A DNA stretch of 50,425 nt, taken from Sphingorhabdus sp. Its GTDB lineage: Bacteria > Pseudomonadota > Alphaproteobacteria > Sphingomonadales > Sphingomonadaceae. The notes beneath the pieces are model-generated. The model did no database searches. It worked only from the letters and a program-made list of their open reading frames with translations, and was not told the DNA's origin. Of the stretch, positions 42,395 to 50,029 are shown one piece after another; position 1 is the stretch's first letter; each line of letters opens with the position of its first letter. The translations under genes and the position numbers were made by a program. The DNA is taken from assembly GCF_029865925.1 (NCBI RefSeq), contig NZ_JARXAI010000043.1, positions 1 through 50,425 on the forward strand, given 5' to 3'.

Positions 42395-44160
42395 GCCTTT
42401 GCATTCGCCTTGGCTTGTGCCTTTTCTTCGGCATCACGCGCCATTTGCTCCCGCAATACGGGGTGCCGCGAATACAACCATTTTTGCTGCGCAATCGACA
42501 CGACGTTCGACATCACCCAATACAATTGAAGACCAGCGGCGAACGGTGCCATGATGAACATCAGGAACCATGGCATTACCGCAAATACCTGCTTTTGCAC
42601 TTCGTCCATCGGTTGCGGATTAAGGCGCTGCATCAACCACATCGTGACCCCCAACAAGATTGGCAATACACCGATGGCGATGAAGGACGGCGGGTCAAAA
42701 GGCAGCAGCCCGAACAGGTTGATTGGTGTCAGCGGATCTGGCGCTGACAAATCCTTCAGCCACAAGACGAAAGGCTGGTGACGCATTTCGATCGACAGCA
42801 GCAGTATCTTGTAAAGCGCAAAGAAGATCGGAATTTGGAGCACGACCGGAAGGCAGCCCGCCAACGGGTTAACCTTCTCTTCCTTGTACAGCTTCATCAT
42901 CTCTTGCTGCAGGCGCGGCTTATCGTCTTTCCAACGCTCTTGAAGGGCTTTTAGCTTCGGCTGGACAGCACGCATCTGCGCCATCGACGCAAATTGTTTC
43001 TGCGCGACGGGATACATGAAGCCGCGAACAATGACGGTCAGGCCAATAATAGCGAGGCCAAAATTGCCGAACACGCCAAACAGCCAGTGGAGTATCCAAA
43101 AGAACGGAATGGCGATGAACCAGAACCATCCCCAATCGATAGCGTAATCTAGATAAGGGATGCCCAGTTTCTTTGAATAGCTATCCAGAACAGCCATTTC
43201 CTTGGCGCCGGCGAAAAGACGCGAATTGGTCTCCAACGCGGCACCAGCAGCGACATTGGTATAGCGCGTGGGTATAACTTGCGCTTGATAGACATCACCG
43301 CTGGCCCGGAACTTTGCCGACACAGCTGTTTTCTGGTCGGGAATGAGCGCACCCAACCAATATTTGTCGGTGAAGCCAAGCCAGCCACCGGTGCTGTTGA
43401 ACGACGTTTCGCCCTTGTTTTCGGCAACATCGACATAGCCCCAATCATAATTGGGTTTGTTATCAAACACGCCCATTGGGCCAATGTGGATATGCGTGAA
43501 TATGGAGCCACCTGCTGTCGAGTCTGCAGGCTTGCCGGTGCGGCTAAGCAATGCAAAATTTGCGATCTGCACCGGCGCAGTTCCGCCATTGGTAAAGCGC
43601 TGCTTCGCGGTGATCATGTAGTTTTCATCAATCGACAAAGCGATCTCGAACTTTTGGTTTTGCGGGTTGGTCCAGCTTAATGTGACGGGAGTCAAAGGCG
43701 TCAGCTTATTGCTGCTTGGCGTCCAGACGGTTTTGTCATCGGGCGCGATGATGCCCGTACCCGCCCAACCAAAGCGCGCGAAATACGCATCTTTGGTACC
43801 GGATGGGGCAAAGAGCCGAACCGGCGCCGCATCCTTGGCGAGCTCAGTGCGGTGGGCAAGCAGCAGGAGGTCATCGATCTTTGCGCCCTCAAGGTTGATT
43901 GAACCTTTCAGCTTAGGTGTTTCCACAAGGACACGGGCCGACGACTGGAGCGCTGTCCCTAAGGGTAGGGATTCCACCTTCGCAGGGGCAGCTTCGACAG
44001 ACACATCGGATGTCGCGGCACCTGCAGGCGTTGCCGCAGACTTCGCTGTGCTGGTCACTGGGGCAGGGGTTGGCAAGAAATAGCTGGCGACATAGGGCCA
44101 ACCGAACAGGATAAGGCCCGTCAGCAATACAGCAAAAACCAAGTTGCGTTTATCGTCCAC
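42391..44160 (-). CDS. yidC: Membrane protein insertase YidC
   Basis: Oxa1/Alb3-type insertase that places proteins in the inner membrane alone or with SecYEG. 589 residues: an N-terminal signal-anchor helix ([19 protein letters not shown]), a large periplasmic beta domain (about 55-340), then the conserved five-helix core from about 345. The core includes [20 protein letters not shown], the positively charged groove segment, a coiled cytosolic hairpin ([20 protein letters not shown]) and [19 protein letters not shown]. The start is read as GTG at 44160. It lies 34 bases after yidD. Confidence 0.96.
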   Translation of the reverse strand: MDDKRNLVFAVLLTGLILFGWPYVASYFLPTPAPVTSTAKSAATPAGAATSDVSVEAAPAKVESLPLGTALQSSARVLVETPKLKGSINLEGAKIDDLLLLAHRTELAKDAAPVRLFAPSGTKDAYFARFGWAGTGIIAPDDKTVWTPSSNKLTPLTPVTLSWTNPQNQKFEIALSIDENYMITAKQRFTNGGTAPVQIANFALLSRTGKPADSTAGGSIFTHIHIGPMGVFDNKPNYDWGYVDVAENKGETSFNSTGGWLGFTDKYWLGALIPDQKTAVSAKFRASGDVYQAQVIPTRYTNVAAGAALETNSRLFAGAKEMAVLDSYSKKLGIPYLDYAIDWGWFWFIAIPFFWILHWLFGVFGNFGLAIIGLTVIVRGFMYPVAQKQFASMAQMRAVQPKLKALQERWKDDKPRLQQEMMKLYKEEKVNPLAGCLPVVLQIPIFFALYKILLLSIEMRHQPFVLWLKDLSAPDPLTPINLFGLLPFDPPSFIAIGVLPILLGVTMWLMQRLNPQPMDEVQKQVFAVMPWFLMFIMAPFAAGLQLYWVMSNVVSIAQQKWLYSRHPVLREQMARDAEEKAQAKANAKA

Positions 44161-44194
44161 GTCTACAAATCCTCATTAAACAGTCAGTTGGGCG

Positions 44195-44407
44195 TCATGG
44201 CACCGGGTCATATCCGTGCCCACCCCAAGGTTGGCAGCGCAATAGCCGTTTGATGGCCAGCCAGCCACCCTTAAATGCGCCATATTTCTGGAGCGCCCCA
44301 ATCGTATAGGCCGAACAGCTTGGGCTAAACCTGCATGTCGGCGGCAGAATGCGCGACGGGCCTATTTGCCAAGCCCTTGCAACAAGGATGAGGAGCTTTG
44401 CGATCAT
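44195..44407 (-). CDS. yidD: Membrane protein insertion efficiency factor YidD
   Basis: Small amphipathic, membrane-associated protein that helps YidC and Sec insertion. The 70-residue form from the ATG at 44407 begins MIAKLLILVARAWQ and has the family core LPPTCRFSPSCSAYTIGALQ with its cysteines, then CQPWGGHGYDPVP. A longer frame starts inside rnpA and is not conserved. Two bases separate it from the rnpA stop. Confidence 0.93.
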   Translation of the reverse strand: MIAKLLILVARAWQIGPSRILPPTCRFSPSCSAYTIGALQKYGAFKGGWLAIKRLLRCQPWGGHGYDPVP

Positions 44408-44409
44408 CT

Positions 44410-44817
44410 TTATCGCGGTCCTGATTCTGTCGAAGGGCGCTTTTTGTCTTGGCGTGCTTCGGCAGGCTCCGCGCTGCGGTTTTGCTGACATAATTTGTCT
44501 AAAGCTTTGGCCATGTCCGCCCGCAACTCGCTGAAATCCCGTTCAATACCGCTATCGCGACCAATCAGAATGTGATCGGCGCCACATTTGCCTTTTTGTC
44601 CGAGCATCTCCTGCGCCAATGCGCGGAAACGGCGACGCATGCGGTTGCGGACGACGGCGTCACCCACTTTTTTGGTGATGGTGATGCCAAGCCTAATATC
44701 GGCGCTTTCATCTTGCCTGTCTTTCACAAGCAAAACAAAACCGGGAGTTGCATATCGCTTCCCCCGGTTGGCGGCCAAGAAATCCGGCCTTTTTTTGATG
44801 ACGCTATAACCGCGCAT
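44410..44817 (-). CDS. rnpA: Ribonuclease P protein component
   Basis: Protein subunit of RNase P, which with the RNA rnpB trims the 5' leader from pre-tRNAs. The RNR signature is intact (TKKVGDAVVRNRMRRRFRALAQE), preceded by GKRYATPGFVLLVKDRQD and followed by HILIGRDSG. 135 residues from the ATG at 44817 (MRGYSVIKKRPDFLAANR). A lysine/arginine-rich tail follows the core. The upstream open frame overlaps rpmH antisense content and is not used. It starts 24 bases after the rpmH stop. Confidence 0.93.
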   Translation of the reverse strand: MRGYSVIKKRPDFLAANRGKRYATPGFVLLVKDRQDESADIRLGITITKKVGDAVVRNRMRRRFRALAQEMLGQKGKCGADHILIGRDSGIERDFSELRADMAKALDKLCQQNRSAEPAEARQDKKRPSTESGPR

Positions 44818-44840
44818 GTCGCGGTTCGCCTGCTGTGCGA

Positions 44841-44975
44841 TTAAGCTGACAGCTTCTTGCGGCCGCGTGCGCGGCGCGCGTTCAGGATGTTGCGGCCTGC
44901 AGCGGTCGACATACGGAGACGAAAACCGTGGCGACGGGCACGCACGAGATTGCTCGGCTGAAAAGTGCGCTTCAT
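44841..44975 (-). CDS. rpmH: 50S ribosomal protein L34
   Basis: 44-residue highly basic ribosomal protein L34, too short for many gene finders. The translation is canonical: it opens [18 protein letters not shown], continues through [15 protein letters not shown], and ends in KKLSA. The ATG at 44975 follows AAGGATTACAGTC. It leads the rpmH-rnpA-yidD-yidC-ysxC cluster, with a promoter about 80-110 bases upstream. Confidence 0.97.
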   Translation of the reverse strand: MKRTFQPSNLVRARRHGFRLRMSTAAGRNILNARRARGRKKLSA

Positions 44976-45055
44976 GACTGTAATCCTTAAATTTTTTACG
45001 TTTTGGAATGAAAATGGCCGCCGAATCTGTCCAGCGACCGTTCCTGTTGCTGTGG

Positions 45056-45084
45056 CAGATACGGTTAGGGAGGTTAAAAGTCAA
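45056..45084 (-). promoter_or_regulatory. Promoter of the rpmH cluster
   Basis: On the minus strand TTGACT (45084-45079), a 17-base spacer, and TATCTG (45061-45056): close matches to the sigma-70 -35 and -10 hexamers with ideal spacing. It leaves a leader of about 75-80 bases before the rpmH ATG. It starts only 7 bases from the end of the upstream PGPGW gene. Confidence 0.6.
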
Positions 45085-45090
45085 CACAGG

Positions 45091-45441
45091 TCAGGGCATT
45101 TTCATGTCGATGTCGTCGCGGCGGAATAGGTTCAGAAAATCGCCTTTAACGTTCGGGAAGGGAGGGCGGCCTTTGACCTTGTGGCGGCGCAGTGCCCAAT
45201 TTGCCCAGCGGGCATATTCGGGATGTTGCTTTGAAAGCCGCGAATATCGCTTCTTTGCCCAGCGGGAATGTTTGAGGATCACGCCGAGCCCGATGATAAA
45301 CAGCAATAGTCCGCCTGGTCCGGGAAGCCAGCTGACAAGTGGCGCTGCAACGATCAGTGCCCAACCCAAAATGACCATTGACCAGCGATAGGCTGGCGTG
45401 TCGCTCCAGTTTTTTCGGTTCGAGCGGTGCATGTTCGTCAT
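45091..45441 (-). CDS. Small membrane protein of the PGPGW type
   Basis: 116-residue protein with two closely spaced membrane helices (about 20-37 and 42-57) joined at the motif SWLPGPGGLLLF. This resembles the PGPGW family of putative transmembrane proteins, with Gly in place of the final Trp. A basic C-terminal part (HSRWAKKRYSRL, RRHKVKGRPPFP) should face the cytosol. Function unknown. It is on the minus strand just upstream of the rpmH promoter, so rpmH is probably not driven only from here. Confidence 0.75.
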   Translation of the reverse strand: MTNMHRSNRKNWSDTPAYRWSMVILGWALIVAAPLVSWLPGPGGLLLFIIGLGVILKHSRWAKKRYSRLSKQHPEYARWANWALRRHKVKGRPPFPNVKGDFLNLFRRDDIDMKMP

Positions 45442-45518
45442 GTGGGATAGCGGAACGGGTGTTGCAAGCTCATGTCGGCACCAAGCAGTTTTCGCACGGG
45501 TATAAAATATTTGGCATT

Positions 45519-45538
45519 GTCAGCATTCGTCAGCATTC
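45519..45538 (+). repeat. Tandem 10-bp direct repeat upstream of the thioesterase gene
   Basis: GTCAGCATTC occurs twice head to tail, followed by ATTCATTCAT. A TATAAAAT sequence lies just before it at 45501. The 159-bp gap between the divergent PGPGW and thioesterase genes must hold the thioesterase promoter, so this may be a transcription-start or binding region. Confidence 0.35.
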
Positions 45539-45600
45539 ATTCATGGTTTTGCCGCAATAGGGCTGCATGCCTCCTTTTTAACGCTTATATTGAAAGATTA

Positions 45601-46017
45601 ATGACAAAAGCGCTCTCCCACCTTCACCGCATAGGCGTGCTGCCCTCTGACATCGACTTCATGGGGCATGTGAACAACGCGCGTTATCTGAACTGGGTGC
45701 AGGATGCCGTTTTGGCGCATTGGAACAAGCTTGCCCCACCTGAGACGGCGGCGAAATATCTTTGGGTCGCGCTGAAGCATGAGATTACCTATCGCAAGCC
45801 AGCCTTTCTGAATGATGACGTTATCGCAACGGTCGTTCTTGAAAAGGTGCAGGGCGCACGGTCTTTTTATGACACGGTTATCAAGCGCGGCGAGGAAGTT
45901 TTGGCTGAGGTCAAATCAAGCTGGTGCTGCATTGATGCAGAAACTTTGCGCCCTGCGCGCATTGCTGCCGAGGTTCAGGCGTATTTTTTCACAAAGATTG
46001 AACCGAAGCTGCTTTAA
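45601..46017 (+). CDS. Acyl-CoA thioesterase (hotdog fold, 4-hydroxybenzoyl-CoA thioesterase-like)
   Basis: Single hotdog-domain thioesterase, 138 residues, hydrolysing an acyl-CoA of unknown chain. The family active-site segment DIDFMGHVNNARYLNWVQDA (Asp near 20, HVNN) is clear, followed by the long helix and strands with VALKHEITYRKPAFLNDDV and ARSFYDTVIKRGEEVLAEVKSSW. YbgC is one family member; here no tol-pal genes are near. The start at the ATG at 45601 removes an unconserved leader. Its TAA overlaps the cysH stop by 4 bases from the opposite strand. Confidence 0.9.
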   Translation: MTKALSHLHRIGVLPSDIDFMGHVNNARYLNWVQDAVLAHWNKLAPPETAAKYLWVALKHEITYRKPAFLNDDVIATVVLEKVQGARSFYDTVIKRGEEVLAEVKSSWCCIDAETLRPARIAAEVQAYFFTKIEPKLL

Positions 46018-46784
46018 AAAATAGGATCGTCGCTGCCATCCCCGATGGGTTTGACTGCGTTGTGGATACCGCATTCCACCTTGTCCCAGCCCTTCCATCG
46101 GCCAGAACGCGGGTCTTCGCCGGGCGCAACTTTCGTGGTGCAGGGTGAGCAACCGATGGACGGATAGCCAAGTTCTACCAGTGGATGTGAAGGCAAAGCA
46201 TGCTCTGCCATATAAGCGTCAATTCTGTCCTTGTCCCAATCGGCAAGCGGATTGACCTTTAACCGGCCGTCTTCAATTTCAAAACGGGGCAACGCCCTGC
46301 GCGTCGATGACTGAAATGCTTTGCGTCCCGTAAATTGCGCATCAAACCCCGCCAGCGCGGCACTTAACGGCAATACTTTGCGCATTTCACAGCAGCCATC
46401 GGGGTCATAGGACCAACGCAGGCCAGTCTCATCTTTTTGACGCAACAAAGCAGGGTCAGGCGTCAGGATGCGCAAGTCTAACAGTCCAAGCATCGCGTGC
46501 AATTCCTCCCTGTAGGTAATCGTTTCAGGGAAGTGCTTGCCCGTGTCCAAAAATAGCACCGGAATCGACGGATCAATATTTGCAATTAGGTGCAATAACA
46601 CCGCGCTTTCTGCCCCAAAACTAGACACAATAGCGGCGTCACCCAACATATTTTCATGCAATAGTACAGTCAGCATCTCAATCGTATCACGCCCCCGGAA
46701 CATATTGTTCAGGCGCACGGCATCACCCTCGGTGTACCGCGGGTCACTGTTGATACGGTCGGCGATGCGAACTGTTTCAGCCAT
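46014..46784 (-). CDS. cysH: Phosphoadenylyl-sulfate / adenylyl-sulfate reductase
   Basis: Reduces APS or PAPS to sulfite with thioredoxin or glutathione. 256 residues. The nucleotide-binding SSFGAESAVLLHL is near 54-66 and LDTGKHFPETITY near 80. Four cysteines arranged for a 4Fe-4S cluster (Cys131-Cys132 and Cys212-x-x-Cys215) point to the assimilatory APS-reductase type, and the catalytic Cys238 is in VECGIH near the C terminus. The ATG at 46784 overlaps the preceding gene by 8 bases. It is the last gene of the cobA-cysH operon. Confidence 0.94.
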   Translation of the reverse strand: MAETVRIADRINSDPRYTEGDAVRLNNMFRGRDTIEMLTVLLHENMLGDAAIVSSFGAESAVLLHLIANIDPSIPVLFLDTGKHFPETITYREELHAMLGLLDLRILTPDPALLRQKDETGLRWSYDPDGCCEMRKVLPLSAALAGFDAQFTGRKAFQSSTRRALPRFEIEDGRLKVNPLADWDKDRIDAYMAEHALPSHPLVELGYPSIGCSPCTTKVAPGEDPRSGRWKGWDKVECGIHNAVKPIGDGSDDPIF

Positions 46785-47199
46785 GCCGCAATTTCCAGAT
46801 TGGCACCGCGGCATCGGCAGCCTTTTGATACACATGATCATAGTTCGACAGCGCGCGTGCAACGGCTTCGGGGTTTAGTGAGGCTTCTGGGGCAAAGCTG
46901 TCAAAGCCGCAGCGGCGCATGAACGCAATCTGATCGACCAAGACGTCACCTTGCGCCCGCAGTTCGCCTTGATAGCCTGCCTCGCGCAAAATCCGCGCTG
47001 CGCTATAGCCCCTGCCATCGCGATATTTGGGAAAGGCAACTTCGATCAAAGTTAGCCGATCCAGAAACGGGATCAGCGCACGGGCATCATCGTCTGGCTC
47101 TAGGCGAACGGCAGTTGCGTTCGATTGGTCAAGAAACGCATCAAGGGTAACGGACGGCTGTTCTGTCACTTCATCTGAGCGATAGCGAAACTCAACCAT
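46777..47199 (-). CDS. DUF934 domain-containing protein, sulfite-reduction associated
   Basis: 140-residue protein of the DUF934 family, nearly always next to sulfite reductase and proposed to take part in sulfite reduction; no enzyme activity is established. Recognised by LIEVAFPKYRDGRGYSAARILREAGYQGELRAQGDVLVDQIAFMRRCGFD, with the segments KYRDGRGYS and RRCGFDSF as landmarks. It overlaps cysI by 8 bases upstream and cysH by 8 bases downstream, so all three are tightly coupled. Confidence 0.88.
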   Translation of the reverse strand: MVEFRYRSDEVTEQPSVTLDAFLDQSNATAVRLEPDDDARALIPFLDRLTLIEVAFPKYRDGRGYSAARILREAGYQGELRAQGDVLVDQIAFMRRCGFDSFAPEASLNPEAVARALSNYDHVYQKAADAAVPIWKLRHG

Positions 47200-48820
47200 A
47201 AATCGCTTCCTTAAATGGATTCATTCCGACGCGGCGATATGTGTCGACGAAACGTTCATCGCCTTGCCGCAAAGCCTTGTAGACTTCAGTGGCTTTCTCG
47301 ACTGCGTCTACAACGCCGTCTTCGTCAAAGCCTGGCCCGATGATTTTGCCGATGCTGACATCTTCTGCGCCCGACCCTCCAAAGGTCAGCTGGTAATTTT
47401 CCACGCCCTTCCGGTCCACGCCTAAGATGCCGATATGGCCCGCGTGATGATGTCCGCATGCATTGATACAGCCGGAAATTTTAAGCTTTAATTCGCCCAA
47501 GTCACGTTGCCGGTCCATGTCGGCAAAGCGCGTGGCAATCTTCTGTGCGACGGGAATGGAGCGTGCATTGGCGAGGCTGCAATAATCCAGACCGGGACAG
47601 GCAATGATGTCGCTGATCAGGTCAAGATTGGCATCGGCAAGTTCGGCATCGCGCAGACCCTGCCAGACGGCGTACAAGTCACGCTTTGCAACATAAGGCA
47701 GCACAATGTTCTGCGCATGTGTGACACGTAGTTCGTCAAAGCTGTATTTTTCCGCAAGATCAGCCATCACATCAATCTGCGCCGAGGTAGCATCGCCCGG
47801 TATACCGCCAATCGGCTTCAGGCTGATGTTGACGATGGCATAGCCCGCTTGCTTGTGCGGTTTGACATTTTGGTCAAGCCATACGGCAAAATCGGGATCG
47901 CTGCGGTCTGGCTCTACATCAGATGCGTCATACGCAGGTGGCGCAAAAAACGCGCTGATGCGTTCCAGCTCTGCCAAGGGCGGGTCGATACCCAAGGTCT
48001 TCACATGCGCAAATTCTTCGGCCACTTGACCGCGATATTCGTCCGCACCGATTTCGTGGATGAGGATCTTTATACGGGCCTTGTAAATATTATCCCGCCG
48101 TCCGTAGCGATTATACACGCGCAGGCACGCCTCAAGATAGCTCAACAAATCGTCGGCTTTTACAAAGGGGTTGATTTCAGGTGCGATCATCGGCGTACGA
48201 CCCATGCCGCCGCCGACAAATACACGTGCGCCCAGTTCGCCATCTTTGCGGATCAGTTCAAGCCCAATGTCATGTAGACGCATCGCTGCGCGATCTTCTG
48301 CCGACGCGATCACTGCAATCTTGAACTTGCGCGGCAGATAACTGAATTCAGGATGGAAGGTTGACCATTGGCGCAGCAGTTCAGCCCATGGACGCGGGTC
48401 AACGACTTCGTCGGCCGCAGCGCCCGCATATTGGTCAGACGATATGTTGCGGATACAATTTCCGCTGGTCTGAATGGCGTGCATCTCGACCGTGGCGAGT
48501 TCCTCAAGGATGTCAGCGCATTCCTCAAGCTTTATCCAGTTATACTGAATATTCTGACGCGTGGTGAAATGCCCATAATCGCGGTCATATTTGCGCGCAA
48601 TATGCGCCAGCATGCGCATTTGCCTTGAATCGAGCGTGCCATAAGGAATGGCCACGCGCAGCATATAGGCGTGCAATTGAAGATAGAGGCCGTTCATCAA
48701 CCGCAGCGGCTTGAACTGATCCTCGGTTATCTCTCCAGCAATCCGGCGTTTTACTTGGTCGCGAAAGTCAGCAACACGGGCATCGACAATGGCTTGGTCA
48801 TAATTGTCATATTTATACAT
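47192..48820 (-). CDS. cysI: Assimilatory sulfite reductase (hemoprotein) / nitrite-sulfite reductase
   Basis: Siroheme and 4Fe-4S enzyme that reduces sulfite to sulfide with six electrons. 542 residues from the ATG at 48820 (MYKYDNYDQAIVDARV), with the ferredoxin-like duplicated architecture. Siroheme and cluster ligands are in CPGLDYC (C-x5-C) near 415 and in the cluster-binding SGCINACGHHHAGHIG (C-x3-C) near 455. Together they give the four-cysteine pattern. The ORF can be extended about 50 codons upstream, but that overlaps the DUF2849 gene and is not conserved. No separate flavoprotein CysJ is present, so the electron donor is elsewhere. Confidence 0.94.
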   Translation of the reverse strand: MYKYDNYDQAIVDARVADFRDQVKRRIAGEITEDQFKPLRLMNGLYLQLHAYMLRVAIPYGTLDSRQMRMLAHIARKYDRDYGHFTTRQNIQYNWIKLEECADILEELATVEMHAIQTSGNCIRNISSDQYAGAAADEVVDPRPWAELLRQWSTFHPEFSYLPRKFKIAVIASAEDRAAMRLHDIGLELIRKDGELGARVFVGGGMGRTPMIAPEINPFVKADDLLSYLEACLRVYNRYGRRDNIYKARIKILIHEIGADEYRGQVAEEFAHVKTLGIDPPLAELERISAFFAPPAYDASDVEPDRSDPDFAVWLDQNVKPHKQAGYAIVNISLKPIGGIPGDATSAQIDVMADLAEKYSFDELRVTHAQNIVLPYVAKRDLYAVWQGLRDAELADANLDLISDIIACPGLDYCSLANARSIPVAQKIATRFADMDRQRDLGELKLKISGCINACGHHHAGHIGILGVDRKGVENYQLTFGGSGAEDVSIGKIIGPGFDEDGVVDAVEKATEVYKALRQGDERFVDTYRRVGMNPFKEAIYG

Positions 48821-48821
48821 G

Positions 48822-49118
48822 TCAGATAATCCAGTCGCCCGCCGCAGGGTCGGCAGGCTTGAGTGAGAAGTCAGCGCGGACGGTGGGTCCAAGGGCGCGG
48901 ATCCGGTCCTTGATGTGAGCAGGGCGTGGGCCATTAGCGGTTGGAAGGGCGTCGATGATATAGGGCGCATTCACGCGGCGTGCGCCCTCTTCGGCGTGCA
49001 ATATGGCCTCGCCATGTTCGCCGACATCAGCGGCATCTTCGACATGGATAGACCAGCCATTGCCCGTCCACCAAGTCACCGCGCCTGATCTCAATTCATT
49101 TCCCGTCAGTAATTTCAC
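48822..49118 (-). CDS. DUF2849 domain-containing protein
   Basis: 98-residue protein of the DUF2849 family, which is found between siroheme synthesis and sulfite reductase genes in alphaproteobacteria. Function unknown. It has LLTGNELRSGAVTWW at the start and VNAPYIIDALPTANGPRPAHIKDRIRALGPTVRADF later. No signal or membrane helix. The ATG overlaps the cobA stop by 4 bases; one base separates its stop from the cysI start, so it is plainly an operon member. Confidence 0.86.
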   Translation of the reverse strand: MKLLTGNELRSGAVTWWTGNGWSIHVEDAADVGEHGEAILHAEEGARRVNAPYIIDALPTANGPRPAHIKDRIRALGPTVRADFSLKPADPAAGDWII

Positions 49119-49885
49119 GCAATTTTCTCCGCCTGCTTGGCAAAATGGAACAACCGGTCTTCGGCATCGGATTTCAAGACAACTTCACCGACGATGATGA
49201 TGGCAGGAGACACAACGCTTTCGCGCGCGATCATGTCACCCAAGTCAGTCAATATCGTGCGCATGGCACGTGCATCAGGCCGCGTGGCCCGTTCCAATAC
49301 GGCTACGGGCGTATCGGGCGACAGGCCATCGCAAATAAGCTTTTCAGTGATGTCTGCCGCAGTTGCCACACCCATGTAGATAACCAAAGTGCGGCCTTTG
49401 CCAGCAAGTCCAGCCCAATTCTGGTCGGTCAGGCCTTTGCACTGACCAGCGACGAAGGTAACGGCGCTTGCGGCATCGCGATGGGTCAGCGGCAACATAC
49501 TGGCTGCTGCACCGCCCATCGCGGCGGAGATGCCGGGAACGACCTCAACATCGATGCCAGCGGCACGGCACGCTTCGGCTTCTTCGCCGCCGCGTCCAAA
49601 AATGAAGGGATCGCCGCCTTTTAGCCGCACGATCACCCGACCGATTTTAGCCTCGCGCACGAGGATGTCGTTAATGCCATCTTGCGGAACGGAGTGGCGC
49701 GAACGGCGTTTGGCGACCGAGATCAACCGCGCTGACGGGTTGATTAACGCCATGATGGCATCATCAACAAGGCCGTCATGCACCACCACATCTGCGGTCG
49801 AGATCAGCCGCACAGCCTTTACCGTAAGCAGTTCCGGGTCGCCGGGGCCAGCGCCTACCAAATACACACGAGCTTTTTCCATCAT
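49115..49885 (-). CDS. cobA: Uroporphyrinogen-III C-methyltransferase
   Basis: Methylates uroporphyrinogen III twice with SAM to precorrin-2, the first step to siroheme, the cofactor of the neighbouring sulfite reductase. 256 residues. It has the SUMT opening VYLVGAGPGDPELLTVKAVRLI, the glycine-rich IVRLKGGDPFIFGRGGEEAE near 80, VEVVPGISAAMGGAA near 115, and LTHRDAASAVTFVAG. The second domain of CysG (oxidase/ferrochelatase) is absent, so those steps are encoded elsewhere. It is the first gene of the cobA-DUF2849-cysI-DUF934-cysH operon. Confidence 0.94.
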   Translation of the reverse strand: MMEKARVYLVGAGPGDPELLTVKAVRLISTADVVVHDGLVDDAIMALINPSARLISVAKRRSRHSVPQDGINDILVREAKIGRVIVRLKGGDPFIFGRGGEEAEACRAAGIDVEVVPGISAAMGGAAASMLPLTHRDAASAVTFVAGQCKGLTDQNWAGLAGKGRTLVIYMGVATAADITEKLICDGLSPDTPVAVLERATRPDARAMRTILTDLGDMIARESVVSPAIIIVGEVVLKSDAEDRLFHFAKQAEKIA

Positions 49886-50001
49886 GCTAAAGTGGACCAG
49901 TTCATCGCCAACATCAAATCAGGATAAGTTGGCCACCGATTAGAAGAACTTTACCGATGCTTTCAGCCGCCTCATGATTACGCTCGTACAATTCCCTATC
50001 T

Positions 50002-50014
50002 TGTAAACTTTACA
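50002..50014. promoter_or_regulatory. Candidate operator upstream of the sulfur assimilation operon
   Basis: TGTAAA-C-TTTACA, a perfect 13-bp palindrome with one central base, 117-129 bases before the cobA ATG. It lies in the 144-bp gap that must contain the operon promoter. Its regulator is unknown. It is also just downstream of the SelO stop, so it could equally be chance or part of a weak terminator. Confidence 0.35.
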
Positions 50015-50029
50015 CGTAAAAATAGTTAG

